This document shows, piece after piece, positions 47,901 through 60,056 of a stretch of 64,000 nucleotides of DNA (within the stretch, counting starts at the first letter, position 1; each line of letters begins with the position of its first letter). The DNA comes from Augochlora pura (lineage: Eukaryota; Arthropoda; Insecta; Hymenoptera; Halictidae), in assembly GCF_028453695.1 (NCBI RefSeq), contig NC_135781.1:33269483-33333482 (forward strand). The letters run 5' to 3'. Made by a program: the position numbers and the translations under genes. A model generated the notes under the pieces. The model was not told where the DNA came from. It ran no database searches and was given only the letters and a program-made list of their open reading frames with translations.

Positions 47901-49720
47901 AAAAAATAAAACTGACCTCCAACAAAATAATGGAGCCATCGGTCAACTTAATAATTATTTCCAATCCAGGCAGCATAAAATGAAAGCAATAAAACAAAAT
48001 AAGAACAACCAACTGTATCTCGAAACATAATTTAAAAAAACTTAACGCTTTGCATATTTCCTCTTTTATGCGCCGTTTCTCCTTTAACGTTTTTGTCGCG
48101 CGGCGAGGATAATTAATTAGCAGATTACGCGGCCACGTTAATTAAATTCGCAGGCAATTTTATACGTCAATATTCCGACTTGTTGGAAAATGACCGGCTT
48201 GAAAGTATGACGCGAGTTACTATCGTTTTAAATATTATAAACGCTGCTTTCTTTTTATCGCAGTAATGTTGGTTACACCGTCTCTCCTCTCATCGTTTGT
48301 TTAAAATCGCGTCCCTTTAGGGTGTCCGGTGGCTTCGGTTAATTCCGCGGCAACAGTTTCTATCGCGTTAACGTTGAACGAACATGCTGATCGTACCAAA
48401 TTATGCATATTATTGTTCATTTATTTCGCGTGCAGGTTGCCGCACGACCAACTCCGCGTCACCCTTTCGGAAAATCGAATGTTTGTCAGCGATTGTTGCT
48501 GCTTATTTGTTACCTGATAAATCGTTAATATCTTTGACCTTTTAACATCCTCCACACGTACGCGTTTATTTTCCTTTCCGCCGGTTCAGCGTCGCCCCGT
48601 TTCATCCGTACGGTTTCAATTTTGCGTTAAATTATTTCCTACAGGGGAAATTACTTTGTTCGACCCTTTTTAAAGCTCGTTGAGAGGGATTTAAATAAAC
48701 AGACTGAACAAATAAAATACCCAACAATAAAATCTTCAGGAAATATATACAATACGTAATATTCTATTATTTAAAAAAAAAATCATTGATCTCAAAAATT
48801 ATTACATAATAAAAATATCAATTATAATCTCTATTAAATATGATTGAAAACTAGATTATTCCACTAATTATAATTATATCAAATTTCTTCTCTAAAGCTC
48901 TATTAAGAAGAGAAAATCTGTCGCGTCAGCCCGCGAATCGCGTTCGTATTAAATTTCAAACGAGAGACTCCGTTTGTCCGTATTGTAATAACAATACGGT
49001 TTCTCTGTAAACGATTTTACGGGTCATAATATCGAAAGTAATATCTCTGAACCGGACATAAATTTCGCGATGCTCCGGCGCGGGGCCGGCGTCCCGTCGC
49101 CGAGTGTATCTTTAAGAATTCCATTCGCCGTTCATCGGATACCGCGAAATCCCCGCGGAATCGGTTTCTTCGTGAAATAAAGGGGGATCGCCGCGGTGCT
49201 AGGGATTGTTCCCCTTGAAAAACCCGTAAAGAGATCGTTCGTTTGCCCGGGGAACACAATGGGCTCGGAGGACGTCGCGGGCCAACGCTTTCGTTCCGAA
49301 GAAGCGCGCGTCCGCCGCGGTCAATCCTTTAAAGCGGACGTGCGGAAACAGCTCCGTTTGTCCCCGGAGCGGCGGCAACGGCGGCCGCTGCTCTTTTATT
49401 CTCGACGGCCGGCTACTACGGATTGGGTGGGAGGGGGGCCGAGGGGGGAAGGGGCGTTCGGGCGAAATTAAATCTGCCGGTCTTGCCAGGTAGCGAAATG
49501 AATCTGCCGTTAATCGAATGACAGGTTCCCGATGGCTCGATATTTTTTAATGAATCCAATCGTCCCGGCTCTCGCGCGCCCCGACGGATGGCTACCCTTC
49601 GCAGGCTCCTAATGCCGGGCGACGAGGTACCGTTCCGCTCGATCGACTGACGCGGAATCGTTGCCGGACGAGGCGAGAACAGCCAGCGAGAAGCGGCGAG
49701 ACACTGTCGCCGCGGACAAA
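47901..49720. other. Unannotated stretch between arrays 3 and 4
   Basis: AT-rich at 48700-48900, GC-rich at 49040-49480. The 91-codon plus-strand frame at 49196-49471 overlaps an 80-codon minus-strand frame; neither is recognised. Confidence 0.5.
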
Positions 49721-50012
49721 CTTGGAACTTGGAAGCTTGGAACTTGGATCCTGGAGTTTGGAACTTGAAGCTTGAAAGCTTGGAACTTGGATCTTGAAGC
49801 TTGGAACTTGAAGCTTGAAAGCTTGGAACTTGGATCTTGAAGCTTGGAATTTGAAGCTTGAAAGCTTGGAACTCGAAGCTTGGAACCGCATGCTTGGAAC
49901 TCGAAGCTTAGAACCTCATGCTTGGAACTCGAAGCTTGGTACCTGATGCTTGGAATTTAAATCTTGGAACTCGAAGCTTGGAACTCGAAACTTGGAACTT
50001 AAAAGCTTAGAA
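49721..50012 (+). repeat. CTTGGAACTTGAAG minisatellite, array 4
   Basis: Same family and orientation, about 290 bases. A higher-order unit GCTTGAAAGCTTGGAACTTG followed by GATCTTGAAGCTTGGAA occurs near 49768 and 49816. Variants with CATGCTTGGAAC occur only in this array. Confidence 0.95.
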
Positions 50013-51737
50013 TCGAGACGAAGGAATTCTGATAGTAGTTCTGAGAATGTCCTGATAATAGAAATAAAAATAATTTAATGATAGTATTGAAAATGTTCTA
50101 GTAATGAAAGTGAACATATGCTGGTAAAAATAAAAGACAGGAATATTCTAATAAATATTAAAATATAGAAAATATAGGAAATACTGAAAATGCAAAAAAA
50201 ATATAAAACGTATAAAAAAGCAAGAATTTTACCTAAACGATGGAAATCGGTGGAAACAAGTTGTTTTCTCTCCTCTCGAGCGTACATAACGAATTAGTCG
50301 TTTTGTATGCAAACGAAGCGCCGCAAAGCAAGAGAAATGATCGCGTCGATCGACTCGAAACCAGAACTCCGCTCGATCGAGGGAATCATGTTGCGTGTTT
50401 TTGCGCGCGGCGTTTTGCATAATGCGTATTTTATGCGAGCACGAGCTATGTTACATCGAAACCGTGGCGCGCGCGCTCGCGCGGCAACACCGATGCGAAC
50501 GAAACGATAATGATCGCGGGGTTGGTTACTTTATGCTGGCGTCATCACGAGATCTTCTTCGTGATCTCATCATTATCTTCTCGTGCGGGGTAGGATGAAT
50601 AGGTAGAATTCCACCTGACGTTGCAAACCCTTTTTCTTCTGTTTGAAAATCGTTTGGAAATGTGTGCGCGAGGGGGTAAAGAAACGGGACCCGAAAGGGT
50701 TAAGTACCGCGGGAGCATCCCCGGTTATCTTGGGCAACAGCGTTCATTCATAATCGACGCGGTCATTGATTCCGATTAAAAAATATTAATCATTGCATTT
50801 TATCATTGTAAAATGGAAGAATTTGTGGGATATTGCTGTGCGATTTGGCATATTTTTCGTTTTATTTCAATTGTTTTACTTTCTTAAATTGTTTGATTTA
50901 TTTTCAATTATTTCTTGTTTTAAAATATTTTATTTGTCCTCTGTTTTTAATATTCATTTGTCCGTTGTTGTACCAAAGGCAACGTTTAACGTATCGGCTA
51001 TCACGAGCGTCGAACACGAATTTTATTAACGTTTACAGTAATTGAAAGGATTAAAGGAGATCAATTTGCACCACTGTGATAAATTATAACGCCGCGGTTT
51101 CAGTCTCATTAATTAATATTAGAGGCGCGAGCGGTCAAAGTAACGGAACTTGATTGCATTATGTTAATTACTTATCAATTAATCAATTGAACGCGTAAAC
51201 GCTCGTACAAGCAACGTGATCTATTCCAGAATTGCGCAAGCAGAAATCAGAAACAAGCGCCATTAATAGAGAGCGGATATTAACATACGAAATACAAATT
51301 TTCTGAATTGTTGGAAACTAAATAAAAATGTTTTACTTCGTTCCATGATATTAATCAATTTAGAAAAATCCAAAAGTGACCGAAATTGGCCACTCGTGAA
51401 AACGCAACCCCTAAATCCTGCAGTCCGACGAAATGGTCTCACCCAGCCCTATCACTGGAAACGGCTGGTCCTCCCAAGAACCGTGCTGTACTTAAATCCT
51501 GCGGAGAAATCATCCCCGTGTTCGTTGTTCATCTCGAAGGGCCCCGGCAAGTGAAGCATTAAAGCTCAATAAAGTGACAACGAGATGAGCCGCGATGGCC
51601 GACCGGGTCGGACGGGGGTGGGGAGAGGGGCTCAATAACGAGGAAAGAGCTCGGCAATAAAGTGTAACGATAGAAAGATATCTCTTCAGATGTTGCGGAG
51701 GCCGGCCCGCTCGTAAGAAACGTCGAGAGGGAGCGGC
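50013..51737. other. Unannotated stretch between arrays 4 and 5
   Basis: AT-rich at 50030-50230 and 50770-51030. GGGTTAA at 50697-50703 resembles one end of the TTAA elements, but no partner was found. Frames of 90 codons or fewer are unrecognised. Confidence 0.5.
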
Positions 51738-51776
51738 GAGCGATTTAGAGCGAGAGAGATAGAAAGAGACAGAGAG

Positions 51777-51819
<43 letters not shown>

Positions 51820-52067
51820 GAAAGATAGATAGATAGATAGAGAAAGAGGCAGAGAGAGATAGAGACAGAGAGGCAGAGATACAGAGAGAGATAGAGAGAT
51901 AGAGAGGCAGAGAGGCAGAGAGATAGAGAGATAGAGAGGCAGAGAGGCAGAGAGAGACAGAGACAGAGAGATTTATAGAAAAATACAAAGAAAAATAGAG
52001 TTGAAGAGAGTGAGATTTAAGAAAAAGGACACAGAGCAACAGAGTTTTAGAGAGGGAGAGATATTGG
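51738..52067 (+). repeat. Purine-rich GA satellite
   Basis: (GA)n with frequent AGAGGCAGAGAG and AGATAGAT interruptions. The last 65 bases (52003-52067) become specific sequence, GAGTGAGATTTAAGAAAAAG and on to GAGATATTGGGAC, and this same block precedes array 6 at 55902-55966. Confidence 0.9.
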
Positions 52068-52448
52068 GACTTGAAAGCTTGGAACTTGGTACTTGAATCT
52101 TGAAACTTGAGCTTGGAACTTAAAACTTGAAGTTTGGAGCTTGGAACTTGATAGTTGGAACTTGGAATATGAAAGATTGGAGCTTGGAACTCGAAACTTG
52201 AAGCTTGGAGCTTAGAACTCGAAACTTGAAACTTGGAACTCGAAGCTTAGAACTTGAATCTTGAAACTTGAGCTTGGAACTTAAAGCTTGAAGTTTGGAG
52301 CTTGGAACTTGATAGTTGAAACTTGGAATATGAAAGCTTGGAGCTTGGAACTCGAAACTTGAAGCTTGGAGCTTGAAACTTCGAACTTAAAGCTTGGAAT
52401 TTGAAGCTTGGAACTTGAAACTTGGAACTTAAAAGCTTGGAACTCAAA
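52068..52448 (+). repeat. CTTGGAACTTGAAG minisatellite, array 5
   Basis: Same family and orientation. A higher-order repeat of about 161 bases is visible: ACTTGAATCTTGAAACTTGA starts at 52091 and again at 52252, followed each time by the GATAGTTG block. It appears to be the source of, or share a source with, array 6. Confidence 0.95.
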
Positions 52449-52543
52449 GAAAAATAGCGTTGAAGAGAGAGAAAGAGAAGACAGAAAGAGCCGGCGTAAA
52501 GCGAAGGAAGCGAAGGAAGTAGCCGAGCCAGGAGTCGCGGCGG

Positions 52544-52550
52544 TATAAAA
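52544..52550 (+). promoter_or_regulatory. Possible TATA box
   Basis: GGTATAAAAG lies in GC-rich DNA with purine-rich sequence on both sides. A plus-strand frame of 134 codons begins about 80 bases downstream (52626), but longer minus-strand frames overlap it and it resembles nothing known. The motif alone is weak evidence. Confidence 0.2.
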
Positions 52551-54151
52551 GAAGAACCGGGCGCGGCAGAGAGAAAGAAAGAGAGAGACAGACGGTCGGA
52601 ATAAGGAGGGATCCTGACGGCGGCGATGCTGGAAGGTCGGCGAAGGGTGGAAGAAGGAAGCGGGGTCTCGGCCGGCGCCAGAGCGGCGGCCGCGTCCTCG
52701 TGCGCCGTCGGCGAAACGCGGCGACCGAAAACCAAAGGTGCATTAAACTTTGGCAAGCGTACCGCGCGCGCGGCAGCGTTACCACCCTCTTCGCCGTGTA
52801 ATGACGACAACGAGAGAGAGAGTCGCTGCTGTACCAACACCCCGTGTACCCCGTTCCGCGACGCACACACCGTGAGAGACGCGCGGCCGCTCGCTAGCTG
52901 GTCTTCTGGGGGCTGTGACCCTACACAGTCGCTTCTCTACTCGACGGCAGAACGATCTTGCCCCCTCGGCGATCGTTTCTCCGATACGACACGACCAGCA
53001 ATTCTCTCTCCACCTCCCGTCCACCCCTGACTCTTCCAGCCGGGTCTTAGAGACTGACCCATCCGATTAAACGGATCGTTGGTTTTTCATCGGTGAATCT
53101 GGAATTTGGCGGAGCTGGTTCGTTAATCGACACGCCGAGGGCAGCGCGGACCTGCGAGGGTTGTTCGCGAGATTGGGCTACCGGGGTGATGACCCTTGCG
53201 CGATCGGGGGCTTTCTTGGTGGCCGGGGGCTGGACTTAGGGGATGTCTGGATGAGAGGCGATCCTCTTTTCTTATGGTTTTGTTTACGCTTGCGTAGGGT
53301 TAAGAGCCGATTTCGGAGGTTCGGGGCGGTTTCTTTTTACGTTCGCTCGAGGCACTTTTGTGGTTAGGTATTAACATTGTTTGCACGCGAAAACGTCGTT
53401 TCTTGATTCGATATATTAGATAAGAGTGGAGGATGCTGAAACTTGAATTATTGGTCGGCTGAAAAGTAAATGAAAATCTGCAAACATAGAGTGGTCAAAA
53501 ATGGCCATAACTAATAGGTTGTTTCTATAATGGCGATTCCATTAACATCGATTAAAAAATAAAAATATCTTGCTGTTCAAAATTTGTATAATTTCTCAAA
53601 AAGTATCTTCAAGAAATCATCTAGCCCACTTTCAAAAAAATTATTGCTCTTTGGAACCAATTCCAATAAATTTTTTAAATGTTGCAGGATCCCGCCTAGA
53701 ATCGACAAATTTCACAAACCTTACAAACCACCCCCTCTTAATTAAAGTTCGAATAAACGGTGTCCCATTATACCGCGCGGCCGGTACATCACCCAAACAA
53801 GCGAGCAATTAAATAAATAACCAAGCCGGGCGGGGTCCGGTCGAAGGCGGCATTCCTCCGCACTCGGCGCGGAGGACTTAAATTTCGCGTAACCGTCGCG
53901 CTCATTTCCCGTGACACAGGCCCTTGCCCCATCCCACCGCCAGTCATTGTCGCATTCTCGGGCCGTGTGCGCGCACGTGGACGCGGAGAAATGCCGGCCC
54001 CGTGACAGCGGCGCTCGTTTCGTCGTTCCCCGTTGATCGTCAGCTTTGTAACTTTGTATTTACGGCTACGTGCCGATTTCCACGGCGAGAACGTCTTTGT
54101 GGGAATCCTCCCACGCGATGCGCAACGTCCGCCGCCGCCGGGAGAGTGGAC

Positions 54152-54183
<32 letters not shown>

Positions 54184-55776
54184 CTCGTGTCGGGGATACC
54201 ACGGATACCCGCGTACTCGACGGCACGAACATTCGGCCGGGTATGTCGGACCGAGTCAAGGCACGCGTGAACATCGATTCCTGATCGTTTCGGTGCCAGA
54301 CACCAGAAGGTCCTGTCACGTGATCGTATATTGCACGGAAGGGCACCGGGGGGAGCGGACGGACGGGGCTGATTTCCATCGTTCTTGATAGGCGTAGCAA
54401 CCGAGTGCTCGATACGATATCTGATACGTCGCTTTGAACATCGTCCGGCATCGTGCTTCTTCTAGCTTTTGTTATATTATAATATATATTTTTATGAACA
54501 AGTGACTGTCTTGATATATACAAAAATACTCTATGTACTTTATTTAAGCCTAGAATCATCCCCTTTTTCGGTATAAGTGACATCGTTCAGCTGCGAGAGA
54601 CTCAAAATAAAATATTAATACTGAAATTGTTATTTATTATTTCATAAATGTGGTGACTACCTCCTACACTCGCCAACAGATAGATTCCTTTTCTGAAAGC
54701 TACCTAAGATCGTCCCTGTTTCGATATATACGCCGAGAACGTCCTTTTATCCTTATCTAAGGCAAAACTCCCAAGTTAGCCTCACTAACGAGTCCTCCAG
54801 CGCGCCCAGGACGAACCAAACAGCACCCTTTCCTTTTCCCCACTCCTAGCTAAAAGTCAAGACTTCTTCGAGCGCTGCATAAATATAAAATATAAAATAC
54901 AAAATTAGCTAAAAAGACGAGGAAAACGTCAATCTTGAAGAATCTATTTACGCGCTCGCAGAGAATTCAAAATAATTCTACAGTAACCGGTAACATTAAA
55001 TAAAGTACGTAGAATATTTCCGTACAGGTCGCGCCAGCTATTTGCGCCAGTTATTTCTACGAAAATATTCTCTAAACAAAACCGGAGGACGTACGATGCT
55101 GTACTATTTTCAGAGCGGCCGACCGTACGCCGCTCGATAATTTTTCTCCTCCGTCGCGTTTGTCCAGCGTTTCCGGCCGCGAAACGGAATCCAATTTTAC
55201 GTTGGATTTAATGGGTCATTCCATTAGCTGCAGGACTTTCGCCGGCCGGCCGGCCGCCCCGCTGAGCCAGCATAATTTGTCACCGTTAATTCATTGATAA
55301 CGTTCTTTGGTAGCTGTCGCCTGGCTTCCGCGAGAAAATCATTCGCGAGTGTCGGCCGGCGTCGAACTTTTTTCGAGGAATTTCTCTCCTTTGTAAGGCG
55401 TGGCGAGATATCGGCTCGCAATAAAAAGGACGTGAATTTTAATGGGCATTTGATACCGTTGAATATCTGATGTATCCTTCAATAAAGGATCTCCATTCCG
55501 ATTGATTAAACCGACCCAAATTACCGCGCGGGCATTGAAATATTTACACGGCGATCTCCGGTCTAATAATAAACGCTGTGTTCCGCGGAGCGTATGAATA
55601 TTTTTTCGACATTAAATCATTCGTGTAATATCGACGTAATTTATTTTAAGATCTTCAGGTCGCTTTATTCATTCTCGTGGAGGTGGATTGAAAAGCGAGT
55701 TAAAATGCAGAGTCGTTTTTCTTATTTTTAAAGTATTTCTGTTCAAAGTATTAATTATACACTGATTCTATACTAA
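52551..55776. other. Unannotated stretch with a GA tract
   Basis: GC-rich at 52620-53370 and 53820-54400, AT-rich at 54470-54660. A (GA)n tract lies at 54151-54178. The 264-codon minus-strand frame (53789-54583) crosses that tract and overlaps three plus-strand frames, and I see no domain in it. TTTGAGTGGTCAAAAA-like sequence near 53490 has no inverted partner. Confidence 0.5.
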
Positions 55777-55901
55777 TCACCGAAAATCGACTGTAAATAC
55801 CCAAGTCGAAATTAGCTCTCTGGCGTCGTCTATGGTGATCCAAAGCGATCGACAAAAAGCGAGGAGCACGCTTCTAAAGAGGAGTGTGTACCAGGTCCGA
55901 A
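55777..55901 (+). repeat. Left copy of about 120 bp duplication flanking array 6
   Basis: From CCGAAAATCGACTGTAAATA to GTACCAGGTCCG this matches 56376-56500, with about 10 differences in 121 positions counted by eye. The two copies bracket the minisatellite block exactly, as a very long direct duplication would after repair-mediated insertion. Confidence 0.9.
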
Positions 55902-56339
55902 GAAGAGAGTGAGATTTAAGAAAAAGGACACAGAGAAATAGAGTTTTAAAGAGGGAGAGATATTGAGACTTGAAAGCTTGGAACTTAGAACTTGAATCTT
56001 GAAACTTGAGCTTGGAACTTAAAGCTAAAATTCGAAGCTTGGAACTTGATAGTTGGAACTTGGAATATGAAAGCTTAGATCTTGGAACTCGAAATTCGAA
56101 GCTTGGAACTTGATAGTTGGAACTTGGAATATGAAAGCTTAGATTTTGGAACTCGAAATTCGAAGCTTAGAATTTGAAGCTTGGCGCTTGAAACTTCGAA
56201 TTTAAAGCTTAAAGTCTGGAGTAAGGCACTTGAAAATTGGAACTTGAAACTTGGAACTTGAAAGCTTGGAACTCGAAGCTTAGAACTTGAAGCTTGGAGC
56301 TTGAAACTTGCAGGTTGAAGATTGGAACTTAGAACTCGA
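55902..56339 (+). repeat. CTTGGAACTTGAAG minisatellite, array 6, with copied left flank
   Basis: Positions 55902-55966 repeat the unique purine-rich block at 52003-52067 almost base for base. Array 6 proper follows (55967-56339) with the same opening phrases as array 5. Inside, CGAAGCTTGGAACTTGATAG and its following sequence are duplicated at about a 64 base period (56035 and 56099). After the array, ACACGTACGTGT and CAAAGGGTTAA precede the right flank copy. Confidence 0.9.
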
Positions 56340-56375
56340 CACGTACGTGTCAAAGTCTGCCGTAGCCAAAGGGTT

Positions 56376-56500
56376 AATCTCCGAAAATCGACTGTAAATA
56401 CCCAAGTCGAAGTTAACTTTCCGGCGTCGTCTATGGAGACCCAAAGCGATCGACAAAAAGCGAGGAGCGCGCTTCTAAAGAGTAGTATGTACCAGGTCCG
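56376..56500 (+). repeat. Right copy of about 120 bp duplication flanking array 6
   Basis: Partner of 55777-55901 in direct orientation. Beyond GTACCAGGTCCG it continues as CGATCGGAAG, whereas the left copy is interrupted by the minisatellite block. The sequence after this copy is therefore probably the original continuation. Confidence 0.9.
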
Positions 56501-58410
56501 CGATCGGAAGACGGGGCCGATCATAATTCCATGGCGGAGGGTGGAGCACCCTCTCGGCACCGGCGGTGTCTGGCGGGGAGCGTTCAACGTCACGGTTAAA
56601 CAGTGACGTCGATGGGAACGAGCACGTACACGGTAACCGACGTCTTCTGTCAATTCGGCTTTCCGGATTATTACAGCAGGATTGCGTAGAACCCGTTTAC
56701 CCGGAACGTGTTGCGCAAGCGATTGCCGTCGGCAGGACGCCGCTGGTGGGGGTCGTGGGGGTTGGAAGGCATGGGAGAGCGAGAGAGAGAGCGAGAGAGA
56801 GAGAGAGACAGAGAGGGTGGTTCGAGCGCGGAGCCGCACGACGTCTGCCGGAAATTGTAAACGTCCTCGAATCGCGTGCAGCCGGAAGGTGCGACTGACA
56901 GTGTTCGGACCCCGTAATGCGTTCCCGGAGCCTGCTGCTGCTGCTGCTCTGCTTCTGCTCCTGCCGGTTACTACTCGCTCGCTAGCTCGCCAGGCTTTCG
57001 TGCCGCGCCGGAAACTTGCGCGCTAACACAAAACCACGCCGTTCCTCGTGGATGATGGGACTGGATGGATATCCAGTCGAACTTCCAAGATTGCACGTAA
57101 TTATCTTGCCCGGCAAGTTTCGCGCCGGTTACCCGCGTTGCGTGAAACGCCGTCCCTTCCGCGCGAGCGCGCGCGCACCCAGTGACAACGATACCTTCGA
57201 ACTTTGATCGCTGCGGATCCGTAGAATCCGCGGCATAAAGTCTACGCTGTAATACACCGGTCCGTGGTACAGGGATTTTAGGTCACGACGTTTCGTGCTT
57301 AGGTTCCTCCCGCGAACGGCGTTGTTGCGGCTATCCCTGTCAGCGTGATATCTCGCGGGCGAGCGCGATGCATATTGTTTTCCGACGAACGCGAGCTCTG
57401 TCCGAACGCTTCCAGTACGATTTCTTTTGTGGATGCGTTGATGACTGCTTCGCTGTTTCAGAGAAATTCGTGGGGGACGAGGGGAATTTATTGTTGTTCC
57501 AAGAGACGTTTTTAGAAAAAAAAACGTTCTTAGAAAAAAGGCAGATAATGCAAGAAAACCAGAGAATCTCCGCTCTCAAAATATCCATCGAAATAACACA
57601 GAACCCTGTCTCCATTTATAAAACTGATCAAGCACGAGTCCAATACGTCAAACAATCGCGAAATCAGAAATTCGAGACGGCGAACCGAACATAACCTAAC
57701 AAACACGAAAATAATCACGAGCGGATTAAAGAGAACAGAACGGAAGCCTCCGCGCGGAGATCGTGGAAATGTAGAGGAGTCGATCGAGAACACCGGATCG
57801 TTCTAACTAAGCTTCGCAAATATCACGGGCGAAGGTATCCTACCACACGTGGCAAGCGGTAGTTCATCGTCGAGTCAGTTAGGACGATCAACACGGAGCG
57901 ATAGGTTATTATGATACCCGGAGCCTTCGAATCCGCCCGGCTACATATTTCTGCGCTCCTCCCTCCTCCTCTCCTCCCCTCCCCTCTCCCCAAGGGGGCG
58001 CACGCCCGTTTCCGTTTGGATCGTAAGTAAACGTCCCCCGAGTACCATAGATCCGGACGGGTCTACCGCTGACCTCCATAAGGTTAACAACACCGCTGCA
58101 TTACGGGCGGCGGACGCGCGCGCGCGGCGTTATTCGGGATGTGTCCGGCGTTATTTCATGAAATGGAAATTGGCCCGAATTAAGTGGACGTGATTGCGGC
58201 CCGCGGGCCAACCTCGCAGCGATTTATTTCGTTTGCGGTGTTTACCGCGTTCTGCGCGCCGTTTATTTATTGGGCAAGTGTGTTTTTCGAGGAAAATTAG
58301 GCGTCGCACGGTTTAGTAACCGATCTCGAATATTTTAATTCAGTAACTGATTTTGAGAGGAATTTTACTTTGTAATTAGTTAATGTTTAATATTTTAAAA
58401 GACGCCAAGT
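56501..58410. other. Unannotated stretch
   Basis: A (GA)n tract lies at 56774-56816. GC-rich to about 57400. ACATAACCTAAC lies at 57689-57700. Frames of 87-114 codons on both strands are unrecognised; the 254-codon minus-strand frame at 56075-56839 is half minisatellite. Confidence 0.5.
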
Positions 58411-58615
58411 CACCAATATTTAAATATTCTTGTCGATTAAATCACACAATAAATACAAAATTTCTTCTTCTTCTAAGACAATAGTGCGCTCAACAAATTT
58501 CTAATCATAGTAATTATAAATTAGAATTTCTTTCATTGCACTAATTTCTTAAAACAGAAAAGAATATTGTATTTATCGTGTGATTTAATTTACAAGAATG
58601 TTTAAATATCGATGG
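58411..58615. repeat. Long imperfect inverted repeat, about 95 bp arms
   Basis: Left arm 58411-58504 pairs with right arm 58521-58615 at roughly 80% by eye, around a 16 base loop. Well-paired blocks are ATATTTAAA, TTCTTGT, ATTAAATCACAC, ATAAATACAA and TAGTGC. The arms are AT-rich and non-coding. No TIR with target duplication is obvious. It could be a hairpin RNA precursor, a palindromic MITE or an old inverted duplication. Confidence 0.85.
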
Positions 58616-58656
58616 CAAAGAAATAAAGGTACAGCAATGGATTAAAGAAACCCCAT

Positions 58657-58774
58657 AGTAATTATAAATAATTATAAATAAAAGTAAATATACCCGACAG
58701 TAATTATAAATAAAAGTAAACATACCCGACAGTAATTATAAACAAAAGTAAACATACCCGACAGTAATTAAAAA
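58657..58774 (+). repeat. Minisatellite, 32 bp unit
   Basis: Units start with AGTAATTATAAA at 58657 (diverged), 58699, 58731 and 58763, with an exact 32 base period for the last three. Each unit continues AAAGTAAACATACCCGAC. The opening phrase also forms the loop region of the neighbouring inverted repeat. Confidence 0.9.
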
Positions 58775-59555
58775 TAAATTGGCAAGGGGTTGAAAGCTAC
58801 AGGAAGGGTTACGATCATTTACCGAAACTATAGAGCCACGATAGTCGGCGGAGAAGCGATGGTTACAATTAACCGTACGCGAAACGTAACGGCGGTGTCA
58901 CGATATCGTATAATCTCGCACGGAAAGAGACCACGCGGACCGTGACGGCGGGGGAGGGGGGTTGATTCTCATTTAGTTGGTCGGATAGCGCGCTGGGTCG
59001 CGGAGCCGAGTGGGTACCCTGTCAGACCGCGGCCGCCACCACCGCGCGCAGGTGGCTCATTTCGTCCGACTTCGGCCCGGCATCGAGCGAGAGGATTATC
59101 AATTAAACAACGAACAAAGGTCTTGTCCGCGACAATCGAGTACGCGTCGCACGTTAATGATTCATCGATCGCTCTTGATACGCATTCCGCGGCAGATCGG
59201 CTTTGGGGGTAGCCTGCTCTACCCCTCTCTGTGCGCCTGACAGCTGTCATCTTCTGTTAATTGGATCGTGCGCGCTCCGTATAATCATCGGGTTTGCATA
59301 AAGTTATTCCGTCTGTGACGATGCTCTCGCAGCTCTCTCTCTCTCCCCCCTCCACCCGCTCGATACCTAATATTATAATACCAAGGAGCTCCGAACGTCT
59401 TGGCGTAATCTTTCGGAAAATTCAGCAACTCGGATTAACGCGTCAACGGGTTCGTTCCGGTAGGATTAATTAAGGGTTAATGGCGAGGGGGATTTCTATG
59501 GGGTGGGAAACCGTGAACTGGACAGCGAAAGAAGGATTTAGAAGATTTTTTTCTT
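58775..59555. other. Unannotated stretch
   Basis: GC-rich at 58840-59280. Frames of 76 and 93 codons on opposite strands overlap and are unrecognised. Confidence 0.5.
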
Positions 59556-59590
59556 TTAACCCTTTGCACTGCGTTGTCCCCTATCAGGGG
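59556..59590 (+). mobile_element. Solo TTAACCCTTTGCACT end with hairpin
   Basis: TTAACCCTTTGCACT matches the other TTAA element ends, and TGTCCCCTATCAGGGGACA just inside forms a 7-8 bp hairpin like that of the 24918 element. No matching right end was found downstream, so the element is truncated or too diverged to see. Confidence 0.5.
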
Positions 59591-60056
59591 ACATCGTGAC
59601 TCTAGTATATCGCTTGACATTTAATATTGATGATAAAATAATAAAATAATAAAATTGATAATAAAATGATAAAATAAAAAAATTTAATTTCTTATTATTT
59701 TCCGTATTATTTAATCCGATATTTCTTACCGTAATTAAGCAATTATTTTTCAAGTATGTTGCACAGTGTTCAATTTTCTTTCAAGTTTCATCGCGACTAT
59801 ATTATGGTCGTAGCGGAACAAATGCCAGGCGACAGATCATTTCTGTTATTACAAAGTTTCGCTGTTCCGATAAAATTCCCTGGATCGCTACAGGTCAAAG
59901 AATTTTGAAAACTGAAGTTACAGTTTAATTAAGCCGTCGGTCGGACCAGCGTTAGAGACTTAATTTTAGTTAAGAGTTCGCGTAAAGCGAAGTTCGGAAG
60001 AACTCGTAATGTAAATGTCGTGTAAAATAGAGTGGTAACGAACCAACTCGGGTTAT
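59591..60056. other. Unannotated stretch
   Basis: AT-rich, with an ATAAAATAATAAAA run at about 59632-59690. No gene or RNA seen. Confidence 0.5.

Noticed and set aside
50532..50575. ATCACGA...TCGTGAT inverted repeat
   Set aside because: Only a seven-pair stem with an eight-base loop, which is common by chance in 64 kb.
52626..53030. 134-codon plus-strand frame downstream of a TATA-like motif
   Set aside because: Longer minus-strand frames overlap it, it is low complexity and Ala/Arg-rich, and it has no family resemblance.
53789..54583. 264-codon minus-strand frame
   Set aside because: It contains a translated (CT)n microsatellite and overlaps three plus-strand frames, with no domain recognised.
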